Shown here piece after piece: positions 22,580 through 32,233 of a stretch of 64,000 bases of DNA. Within the stretch, counting starts at the first letter, position 1. Each line of letters begins with the position of its first letter. This DNA is from Phytophthora sp. 'mugwort' (Eukaryota; Oomycota; Peronosporomycetes; Peronosporales; Peronosporaceae). The notes below the pieces were generated by a model. That model made no database searches and had not been told where the DNA came from. It worked only from the letters and a program-made list of their open reading frames with translations. The translations under genes and the position numbers were made by a program. The stretch spans positions 4,712,001 through 4,776,000 of the forward strand of contig JAUCEF010000007.1 of assembly GCA_033558025.1 (NCBI GenBank), read 5' to 3'.

Positions 22580-22948
22580 ATGACATTCGTACGCATCGTT
22601 TCACCACGATTCAACTATGCCGAGCTACTGGTGAGAGTATTTATCCACTCATTTTTTATGATTAGAATGATATACAGAGTCACAATGTTCCGCGCTCAGA
22701 GAAAGCAGAAGCGACAGGAGTTTCTTGAGAAAGCTCAGCGTCGTATTCGGCAAGCCAAAGTCAAGCGGGAGATGTATGAAGGTGCGTCATGGGCTACTGA
22801 TATCTCGAATGGCATAACTACTGTAGCGAAGAAATCAACTGAATCAACTGAGACAGACTCGACAACCGAGTCGTCTGAGTCCATTAAAAATATAACGGTG
22901 AGTGATGAATCCTCCCAGCCAAACCCTGAGATATCAACTGTTGAATGA
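22580..22948 (+). CDS. small basic coiled-coil ORF of the Maverick-like element
   Basis: 122 codons, product not recognised. The middle is strongly basic and helical (RKQKRQEFLEKAQRRIRQAK) and the C-terminal third is Ser/Thr/Glu-rich. The first about 35 residues may not belong to the ancestral gene: the ATG at 22667 (MIRMIYRV) or 22685 is an equally plausible start. Its stop overlaps the next ORF's start as ATGA at 22945-22948, the compact spacing expected in virus-like elements. Confidence 0.4.
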   Translation: MTFVRIVSPRFNYAELLVRVFIHSFFMIRMIYRVTMFRAQRKQKRQEFLEKAQRRIRQAKVKREMYEGASWATDISNGITTVAKKSTESTETDSTTESSESIKNITVSDESSQPNPEISTVE

Positions 22949-25165
22949 ACAATGAACCTCGCCCTGTTTCAATTGATGGTGATACTAACACAAACAGAGT
23001 GCGTTCGACTAATAAAAATGTTCAGATTCACCCTAAGACTACTGATATTGGACACAGATTGAAGTAGCGGAAGACTGGGCGGAAAATAATTTATTCAATG
23101 AAGGAGATGATGATCAAGAGCAATCTAAGACAGCAGTTGCTTAAACATTTGAGGTTTATCCGATTCTTGCAGACTTACGTATTCATCCTCTTGCTTCCAA
23201 CGGTCGTCAGCTATCGAAATATTACATTGGAAAATATGCGAAGACATATAGCATTAAGCTAAATAGGGTATCTTTAGCACCAAATATCGATTGGTCTGAG
23301 ACGTATGATCATATCAGGGAAGTTTTGACTAAAGATGTTCGCTTCCTCGCATACCTAACTGAAAAGGAGGTACGCCGCGAAATGAGGAAAGAAGATAAGC
23401 CCACCACCTACCAGTATGGCAACTTATTGGGTCGAAGCGAAAACAATTCAATAGTTCGAAAGGGGCTGATGCAGATCGCACGAAGCAAAGACTTGATGGT
23501 AGCTTCTATTCGTTAAGTCAACATCCACAACGTCTGACCAGACCAACAGCAAGATCAAACTACGCTGGACCATTAGCAGAAATGCTTGAAGCTAAGGGGT
23601 TGAGATGGAAAAAAATTCCAATTCTCGTTGGGGCAAATAAAACCCCTTATGTTGATCTAGATGGATATAAATGGATCGATGGTAATTCCATTAGTGTAGT
23701 TGATAAAGATAGTAACCGTACGAAGCCTGCTATCACTAAGAAAGTTGAATGGGCATTCACATTCCAATCGTTTGTTGATATGGCCAACACCAGAGACTTT
23801 ACTTGGTTTTATTCGATAAACAGGATGAGAAAAAGGTAGCGAAGGATTTCACACCAGGTGAGGGGGAAGGCCGACATGGAGTAATGAGTGGCGCCGATGA
23901 AGATATGAAACCCAAGCTGACCAAGGCCGACAACGACGCCGAAAGAATCCTAACAGATTATTACAGTCAGTTGTCGAGCGAACGTGTTGCTATCCCACTT
24001 AGCCTGAAGCCGATTGTGATACTAGAAATGGGTTAAAACCTCATTCGAATTTTTATTTCGGTGAGCCAGCACCCACTCGTCCATTAAATATCAGAAATAG
24101 AAAAGATAGGCAAGTAACTGATAACGCTTGGTCTGATCTCATGAAAATCATCCAGTGGATGGATACTTTCACATCGTTATTGAACTACTTTGAAGAATTA
24201 GATCGTTACCTTTCCGGCGTTGAATACCAGTTTCCATCAAACGATGAAGAAGCAGCCAAACTGGTGAAGGAGAAGGAACTTGATAATCAAAGGGGAGCAA
24301 ACCTTGATGAAAATCTTAAGAATCTAAATAAAGCTATCTTAGGTAGCGTTCAAGACATCAAACGTCAGCGTACTGAGGAATATGTTGAGGGACCAGATGA
24401 ATTGCAGAAGCTTCACGACGAGGCCGAGGCAGCTTTCCAACCATACGGGAGGCTTAGAAACAATATGAAGCCGCTAAGGACGCTCGCTGTGAGAGATTCA
24501 AACTTAAAATCATTAAGATCAGCTCTGAAAGCCGCTCAATCAGCGATGAGAGTTACGAAGTCAGTATATAATTCTGAAGCTAAGCGATATTCTGACGCTC
24601 TCCCTAAATTAGAGGGACGTGACCTAAGAGGCGCGAGTGTAGCTCCACTGGATGGAGTAGTCCGACGGAGTCGTACTTACAATCTCAATGAGATCCAGGG
24701 CTTAGCAACTCCAAGCGCGTATATATATATATATATATATCGTCAGCTTGGTAGCGAGTACATACGTTTACCTGATCTGGGTGCAAATACACTCGTGATT
24801 GTACAACCAAATCGAAGGAAGTGCGGACCTAAATGCAATATCAGCGATAGTCTCCAAGCTATAATCAGGACCCTTGTGTACAAGCAGCACATTGACCAAG
24901 CTGCTTACGATAAGCTCAGTATCATCGACAAAAACTGTTTAAGGAGATTCTTGCCATCACACAACTCCAGTATAATTTCCACGACAAGCTCACGGACCCA
25001 CTTGAGACCCTCGAGTTGAGTATGATAAGCTAAAGGGCGAGCTTGACTTAGGAAACGATAATCCAAGCATCATCAAACAGCTGAAATCGCTTACTGTGGA
25101 TATGTACAGCAAATTGATTGATTGATGATAAAGAGTTTAAGGAAATTATAACGCGCCTACTATAA
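22945..25165 (+). pseudogene. large conserved-looking Maverick ORF of unknown function
   Basis: Pieces in order are a 40-codon opening from ATG 22945, then YPILADLRIHPLASNGRQL (from 23150), REVLTKDVRFLAYLTEKEV, a segment at 23582-23839 with KIPILVGANKTPYVDLDGYK, and 23803-24036. The longest piece is 24141-25019 (292 codons), which is helical and charged (LVKEKELDNQRGANLDENLK) and ends in RTLVYKQHIDQAAYDKLSI. After a last frameshift it continues to a TAA at 25163-25165 (FKEIITRLL). An (AT)10 run at 24721-24740 codes YIYIYIY in frame and looks like a microsatellite expansion. At least four frameshifts or stops disrupt it. I do not recognise a domain. By position it could be a structural or replication-linked protein. 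Confidence 0.5.
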
Positions 25166-25348
25166 ATCAAGCATGTTCTTCTTTAATCCCCGCATCATTT
25201 TGAGCTCAGCTGGTAGCTATGACGATAACTCTGATCTTAACGTTGCTGAGCTAAAAAAGCTATCATGAAGAATCTAATCATCCATGATCGACCTCAGAAG
25301 ACACAGGCAGCTGTTTGAGCAACAGATTTAGATAAAACTAACAATAAG

Positions 25349-25690
25349 GTGGACATGTCGACTCAGACTGAGGGAGGACGCATGTGGGCTTACGAACCAC
25401 AAACAAAACAAAAACTGCGAAGACGTTTAAGCTATAAGCCTCGCGGGTCAGCGACCCCACGCCCCGCGTGTCGCTATTTAAACAAGACCATTCCGCACGA
25501 GTCTATTTCGATACCCTCGATAGGTGTTATTTTTTGTCACTTATACTGATCTCAAGTATTACAGACCCCTCATTAGGACTCTGTCTGGGGAGAAAAACGC
25601 TATCCAGTGATTTGTCAGTGTGGCGGGCGAAACCAACACCGGAGCCGCTATGCGAGCTCTTTAAATTCCAGCACTCAGTCTCATGGGTAG
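25349..25690 (+). pseudogene. possible small plus-strand ORF remnant
   Basis: Overlapping short frames (25349-25549 and 25468-25707) read RVYFDTLDRCYFLSLILI, which suggests a hydrophobic segment, and then SVWRAKPTPEPLCELF. It sits between the plus-strand gene block and the convergent integrase. Not recognised, and possibly the 3' remains of a small element gene. Confidence 0.25.
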
Positions 25691-26712
25691 ATCGCTTGTA
25701 TTGTTGATCAATCGGAGATTATCTTGTGGTTCCCAGGATAGATCGTCATATCCAATCCATTTGACGAGATATGTGTATTTACTGATTGCTGTTTCTTATG
25801 GTCCATAACCTTCTCAACCTCGAATATTTGTTTATTCGTAATCTTTGCATTCGTTATGGCGTCATTAACCAATTTGATATCATTTCGCGCCTTGTAGAGT
25901 GTATGTCCATTCTTAGATCCAATTGGAACTCGATAGCCATCGATGCCAACTATTTCATATATAGCCTTGCACTATCTCGCCGATTCCTTTTCAAATTGCG
26001 TCTTCTTCAAACGATATAACACAGAAGCTCCAATTTTAAGCCGATTCTCAAGCTTGTCCATAGCGTTGTTGATATGATCTAACTCAGATTCATAACCTGT
26101 CCAGATGCTTCATTCGGTGTCATTTTGATAGAAGTGTGCTCAGTATTGTTATAGTTGTCGATGACATCGCTTAGTAGCTTGAGCGTTAGTGGTTGCTTCA
26201 TCAATCTCGACTAAACGTACGGTTAAATCGTTCAACCTTGCCCATCGTTCCGTGATCACCGGGTTCGTTGTTGTAGCGAGTGATAGATTGGTTTTGAAAT
26301 AGGCTTGGGCATGCCTATTCATGAACTCAAAACCATTGCCGGTAGCTAAAATATCAACTTCAAGTGATTCAAGAGATTTAATACCCTTAGCGACACTATT
26401 CCAGCGCTTGTCCGCTAATATCTTAGCAAATCCAATTGTGGAGTTGATATTGATAGCCGTTAGAATCGTCTTTCCTTTCCAAAATGCTAAATCTGCCTGC
26501 CAACTATTGGGATTGCTTGAAGCAATCTTAAAACCATCAACTCGAGTTGCTTTGCCGTTGTAGCGTTGGATATCAGTCTGCTTGGCATACCACTCCTTAA
26601 CATCCTTCAGACGAATAGATATTTCAGTTCTCTTAGCCTTCTGACACAGATCATTGCTGCCGATATACCCTGTTTTAGGATCATGACAAAGCTTCAATAG
26701 TAGCTCGTCCAT
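25680..26712 (-). pseudogene. Maverick/Polinton integrase with C-terminal chromodomain, catalytically damaged
   Basis: Retroviral-type (rve) integrase that would insert the element. The ORF from 26712 runs 187 codons. It has an N-terminal region DPKTGYIGSNDLCQKAK, first catalytic Asp in WQADLAFWKG (D74), ILTAININS, and TGNGFEFMN at 124-132 where the family has TDNGSEFM. The second catalytic Asp is thus Gly125 (bases 26338-26340). A third acidic residue is in TERWARL (E155). The C-terminal part continues leftward in shifted frames: TEHTSIKMTPNEASG near 26140, VGIDGYRVPIGSKNGHTLYK near 25880, and a chromodomain near 25700-25800 with KYTYLVKWIGYDDLSWEP (aromatic-cage residues present) after one frameshift. 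The integrase-chromodomain order is known for Maverick/Polinton and chromoviral integrases. Confidence 0.8.
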
Positions 26713-26739
26713 GGTCTATATAAGAAACAAAACAAATAT

Positions 26740-29700
26740 GCAAAGAGTTCCCCCTAAATATCGAGCGGAATTGTAGAAATACCATCATTTGAAACCTTAC
26801 GTACCAATAGTTAAGGGCAGTCTTTGTTTGACTGTATGTAATGATTGATTTAGTCTCTTTATTAATGCGAAAACCCTTGTTAGTTTCTCTGAGAATTATA
26901 CGATCGCGAACAATAGACTCTCAGGCGATAGTACATCATTGTTCTTTTGAATACCCTTTGCGGACAGCTTGAAATATTCGACTTTCCCATTAACAAGTCT
27001 TTCATCTTTCTTGACCTTGTGTTCTTGATCTGGGATATAGCAAATGTAATTTTTGCTAAGTAGTGCTACTATCGCATCACCTCGTCACTCTTCCTTGAAT
27101 AGACCAGGAGTGAATGTATCGTAGATGGACACTTCCTTGTTGTAGTCTCGCGGAAACCATTCATACTTGTGTTGCTTGAATGGTCTTGAAGCTCAGGCAT
27201 GATACACTCGCGGAAAGAATTATCACAGCTGAAAGCGATATACGCTGAGTCAGTGTACATCTCCTGATATTGACAACCGCTGCGATCGAAGTAGAAATCG
27301 ATGTAATCGTAGTAGAATTGGAGCATTCGGAGCTTAGCAAGCTGATAGATGGCAATCGATAGATGGATCGGTTCTTACTCTTGATGAGGCGCTTCTTCAT
27401 GGTAATCTCACATGAACTATTTAGCTCCTCCAACGCATGAACGTGAAATGTTCGATCTTTTTCTCAATAGCTGTCTCAGACTCATATTTAACCATCTTAT
27501 GCTTGCTCAATATATCCATACCGGAACGACCAAACGCAGAGTTGCCAGCGAGCTTCATCATCATTTCAACCATTTTCTTGTTCTCATCGGCATTACCGTC
27601 GCGTCGTGCTTGAGATACCTCTTTCATAAATGGCTTAAATGCTTTGTGAGCACTCGCCTTGATGAAGATGTAGGTCTTGGTGATTTCCATCCCATGTGAG
27701 AGGTACCACTTAAGGAGTGGAGCATAGATAAGAACCTTTTCACCAAAGTAGCTACCGACAAGCTTGCGAGCGGGCTTCGCAGCATTTTACCGCGTGTCAC
27801 GTTGTAGTCATACATATGTGAGCCAATGATCTTCTCATCAGTGCAATCAATTTCAATGTTTTTGAAAATAGGAGTCTTTCGCTAAAGTACTCTTTCAAGT
27901 GGTCTGGAGTTCGAATGTCACATTCGAGAAAACCAAAGATCTTGTCATTGACTATGTCATCAATATACAATTATATGATTCAATTGTAGTCAAAAGACCG
28001 CAAGGCATATCATTAACCAGAGCCCAGAGATAGAGAGCATTACCGTCATACCCAATGACTTTTTTTCACAAGCTTGTCGCCACGAATAAGAGTTTCATTG
28101 CATTTGGCGTAGCGGCTAAAGATAATTGACGGCTCGCCGGCAATATAGTCCTTCATTCTACGGTAGATCTCTTTCTCCGCAAAATCAATTGAATATACTA
28201 ACTGATCGGAGTTGAAATCATAAAGTTTCTTTTTCCGAATCCACCGATGACATATCTTTACGAGCCACATTGCACTCGATGCAGCTAATTATAATGTTGC
28301 CATTGATATGACCTTTGGCGTTATTAATTCTATCAGCTGACGCGGTTTCAGCAGTTAGAGGACAATAGCATAAAGCGCAAAGATACTTTTGCCTATCTAA
28401 TAATGTATTTAGATGACCACTCATCATATCATATTGACGTTTGGCTTCAGCGTCTTGAGCCTTCTACCCCCCCCCCCCTCATTCGTTTCTTATGAAATCC
28501 AAACCCTGGAGCAGGTATTCTCGGTTGCTTCCTGAGGTTTTTGTGGCATGTCTGATACATAACCTTTTCCGAAAGACCAGGTAGAGAAACTCCGCAGTCA
28601 ACATATCGAGATCAAAGCTTTTGAATAATTCTCGCTGAAATTAGATAGCTTTGATGAATGGCACAACATCCAGGTTGTTATAGAGATCAGCAGATCCTTG
28701 ATACTCTTCATCTCATAGTACTCCCAAACGAACTTGACGCGTTCATAATTTCATTAGTAGCGATTGTCCCGCGAAAATCGCTATTGAAAGCCTTCTTAGT
28801 GGGATTTTAGTCTCGTGAGTACATCAAATGAAGTTATGTACTCATAAGGGAACATCCCCTTAGCAAGGCCACAAATGCATTTATTCTTGTCATCACACTT
28901 GCACCCACCGAGGTAAGTAGTGAGATAACTTTCCAGAGATGTAACTTGTGGGACATAATTCATAATATTAAGCATCTTGAAGTCAGTTTGCGATGCACAT
29001 ATAACTGGGATTTCTGATAACGGATTTAATGTTGTCGGTCCCAATTACTGAGAAGAGATCTTTTTTAGTAAGATTGATGTCATAGCTTCCAGAGTTGAAT
29101 CCAAGAACAGGTACTTGATCAAGGATACGTTTGATTTTATTTTGTATGATCCATTATCTCTGATATCAAAGTTTTGATATTAGCATGCGCATCGTAGAAT
29201 GATTGGTATTCTCCTACCTTGATTTCATCATCAATAGATGAGAATGTACCCTTCTCCTCCTCACGCATTAAAATGCTTCTGAGTAAGATCTCATACTTCG
29301 ACACATTGTATCGCTGGATGATCTTAGCTGTGTTGTTAATATACTCGAACAGATCCTCTAGCAATGCACGCGGATCGTTATTAATGAACATTCAACACGA
29401 TAAGTTAAGCTATCTGATATCGTAACGCTAACGGGGATATGCTCATTTACATAGACAGTACTTTCTCCGTGGTTAATTTCTGTTGGCTTGAGGGTGGACT
29501 CGAAATCATAGACAATGAAATGATCGAGGTAGTGATCCACATGCTTTAGCGAGTATCATTGGAGCAACTTCTTAATCATATTCTCAGGAGGAATGTAGAT
29601 GCTTGGTAGCTTTGGGAACGACTCAATATTGACTTCATCGCATCTGTTTTTAGAGTTTCGTAACTTTTCACTCGTCTTGAAGATCATATCACATTTCTGA

Positions 29701-30712
29701 CACTGATACTTGTTCTGAAACATTTCCATGTTCTTATATGTAGAGAGCATAATTTTCACACGATAGGATGTTGATTAGGTCATAGCTCTTCTCTGAGGAA
29801 CGAATGCACCCAACATTTTCGGTTTCCAAATCCTTCGTATATACGTTGATACTGAGCTGGAAGCATTCCTCGAGCTCATCGAATTGCAAAATGTCAATTG
29901 GCTTGAAGTTGCGAAAAAGACTTAGCGTGTAGCTAATACCCTTGTATGAACAATACCGCTTGAAAATATCCTTTACAAGGGATTAAATCTTGCGATGATC
30001 TTTACCTCGATTGAAATGAAAAGCAATGCAATGAAAAACGTATTTATTGTTGGTCTTCGGAAAATTGATAACATGCTTGTTATTGAGTATGACTTTAGGG
30101 ATAACAGCTGCGCTACCACCGAGAGCGTGGTTGCGAAAGTAGGTGAATAGCTTGAACCCAATGAAACCCAGAAGTTTGTATCCAGATGAGGGGTACGGGA
30201 GCTTGTTTGCTAACTCCATTGCTCTAATAGGAGTTATCGCCTTCTTTCGTATTACCTTTTAGTATAATCGCAATTGGAGAGTCGAAGACCGTTGTGTTGC
30301 CAACATTTGGATACCAATAACGAACATCACTTTCATCGGCAATATTGATTAAGCTGTATCCAAGCGCAATGTTTACCTTATGAGCTTTCCCCTGACGTTC
30401 GAGTACAAGCTTCAGCTTGTCATACAACTCTCCTGCTGGGATATTCTCATAGAGATGAGTCTCCATGTGGTTGCCTTTATAGAATCGATACTTCGGGTCA
30501 GCCTTATAATCGGGTGAAAGATGCTTGTTGAGATCTTCAATTGATTTCTTGTACTGCTTGACAATTAGTTTCTTATTTCTGGGATGAGATGGGTTTCCAA
30601 TATAACGATCTTACCTGTGCATCCTCGCACCTTCACTCGATAGTTTTTTTTCCATTTAACGTATATATGGAATATTCAATCGTCTAAGTCCTTCAACTTC
30701 GTACGGCAACAT
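26740..30712 (-). pseudogene. type B (protein-primed class) DNA polymerase of the Maverick-like element, frameshifted
   Basis: Read from the right: ATG at 30712 (MLPYEVEGLRRLN); KNKKLIVKQYKKSIEDLNKH; YENIPAGELYDKLKLVLE (30224-30466); a conserved N-terminal block SLVKDIFKRYCSYKG near 29950; a Cys-rich motif YQCQKCDMIFKTSEKLRN; exonuclease motif I in FIVYDFESTL near 29510; and a GFNSGSYDINL-type ExoII near 29090. Next come YNNLDVVPFI near 28690, a Cys-His insert at 28230-28400, GEPSIIFSRYAK near 28120, motif A VIGYDGNALYLWAL near 28045, motif B KLAGNSAFGRSGMD near 27550, motif C MYTDSAYIAF near 27255, and KLSAKGIQKNN near 26960. Motif C should read DTDS, but the first Asp is Tyr. There are many frameshifts and stops. 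It ends about 30 bp before the integrase start. Confidence 0.8.
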
Positions 30713-30814
30713 GATTGCTATATATCGGTGGGTACATTTCGGCTGGTGGAAAAGTCTTTACATTAGTTAGACTTTGCTTAAGACAGAACTTTATATTCGT
30801 AAAAAAAAAAGATT

Positions 30815-31016
30815 TGAGTTAATTCGATTCTGTTTTCTCGTTTGATTTAAGTAGTTTGCGCTTCTCCCTACGTCGAGTATTAATCTGTTCTCGATGGGCT
30901 GTATCGTACGCTTTTTGCATAGCGATACGTGTTTCGCTCGTCTTGGGTAATACCGCATCTGGTTCGCTTTGAAGCGTTCCTAGTTAGCTTGGTATTTTTC
31001 AGGTGAATAGGTCATT
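30815..31016 (-). pseudogene. small basic ORF remnant between the polymerase and its partial duplicate
   Basis: The start MTYSPEKYQAN at 31016 is followed after a frameshift by TRIAMQKAYDTAHREQINTR and RREKRKLLKSNEKTESN. It is short, basic and helical. No family recognised. Confidence 0.35.
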
Positions 31017-31017
31017 G

Positions 31018-31709
31018 TTATTTATATACTATAGAGGACTTTGTATAAGGATTAAAACTGATTAATAACTCATAATTTGAAGTATCTACAATTGACGACC
31101 ATACTGCGTGGTTTTTCGAAGTTATATGATGACCATAGTTCCATCGAGTTATCGATGAACCACAAGGACATAGCACTTTAAAAGCAATAGGAAGCTTGTA
31201 TAAAGCCTCTATCATATATATCGCTTCATCATAACTCTTTATAGCTAATGGATCGATCAATAGCACCTTTACAGTTCTTCTTGTGGTTATTGAGTTTGGT
31301 AAAGCTATTGAATACTCTACCGCATTTCTCAACAAGGCAAAAATGACTACCGCAAAACTGATCAACAGGAGCTACGTAGATTGCCTGATTATCGAAGGAT
31401 AAAATATTTGAAGTATTTCCTATAGCATTTGTCCGATTTACGGGTGCACGCCACTGCATTAGTCTCAAAATATATTGAGAACACATTAATATTAAGATCG
31501 AAGCATCCTTCAAGATCACTAAGGTGGATACGGATAGGTTGAAAGCTTCGAAATAGCTTGGGTGAATAAGCAATGTTCTTAAATAAACAGTATCGCTTGA
31601 AGGCGTCCTTAACAAGAGATTGAATATTTCGTGGATCTGTCTTTGGCTCAGTCTGGATGTGGTAGGCAATACTGCGAAAAATGATCATATTATCTTTCTT
31701 CGAAAGCAA
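31018..31709 (-). pseudogene. partial second copy of the polymerase N-terminal region plus Cys-rich ORF
   Basis: The piece 31389-31709 (IQSLVKDAFKRYCLFKNIAY, LFRSFQPIRIHLSDLEGCF) aligns residue for residue with the polymerase N-terminal block near 29800-30050 (SLVKDIFKRYCSYKG, LFRNFKPIDI, LEECF). After a frameshift it continues into FCLVEKCGRVFNSFTKLNNH, matching the polymerase's Cys-rich finger in position. The last part (31018-31365) has LCPCGSSITRWNYGHHITSK, another Cys-His cluster with no clear match in the main copy. Either an internal duplication within the element or a remnant of a second, nested element. Confidence 0.55.
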
Positions 31710-31795
31710 ACAACATGACGGTTTTTCCTAATCACCAGGGGAATGACCATACTCTCGATAACTATATAGTATTCTACTTATATACTTAGTAATAT

Positions 31796-31837
31796 ATATC
31801 AGGATCAAGTCATTTTACATTTGTTTGATCCTGATAT
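31796..31837. repeat. 13-bp perfect inverted repeat (hairpin)
   Basis: ATATCAGGATCAA (31796-31808) and its complement (31825-31837) flank a 16-base loop just right of the last Maverick ORF. It could be part of a terminal structure. No partner was found at the left end. Confidence 0.8.
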
Positions 31838-32233
31838 TTGGATAACTTCATATAGGCAAAATACTGTATCTTATATTCACTAAATTAGGCTCCTCTAGAT
31901 ATTTCGCTATCGAGAACTACAGAAACTAAAAATATTTCCTTTTACGTATTCCTATCGAGAGGTGTGGTCCAAAATTTACACCTTTTCATTAAATCATTGA
32001 TTAAGCGTGATTTTGATACATTCAGAAGGAATTATGGAAAAGTAGCTCCGATTGTGTACTGTGAACCACTACTCTAGCGCGCTTACTAACAAATAATTAG
32101 TTAGGTTTGCAGTAGTGCTTGTGTCGACACATATTTCGCCAGCGACCGTGCTTCTCAAGAGCTGACACCGAGTAGCATATCCGGCATCTCTTGGCCTAGT
32201 CAGGCTATGGTTATCGACCTGACTTAATCTGAA

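Larger units (their letters stand above)
20980..31770. mobile_element. Maverick/Polinton-like element, decayed, about 11 kb
   Basis: An AT-rich block, visibly poorer in GC than its neighbours, whose gene set is typical of Maverick/Polinton self-synthesising transposons. It contains a fibre-like gene with an S74-type chaperone end (20980-22196, plus), small and large structural-looking ORFs (22580-25165, plus), a retroviral-type integrase with C-terminal chromodomain (25680-26712, minus) and a type B DNA polymerase with exonuclease (26740-30712, minus). Small minus-strand ORFs follow. Every gene is broken. No major or minor capsid protein, FtsK/HerA ATPase or Ulp1-like protease was recognised, and I could not find terminal inverted repeats, so the limits are approximate. 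Confidence 0.75.

Noticed and set aside
22945..25165. Identification of this ORF as a Maverick capsid protein
   Set aside because: The translation is helical and charged rather than beta-rich, and I see no capsid motif, so function is left open.
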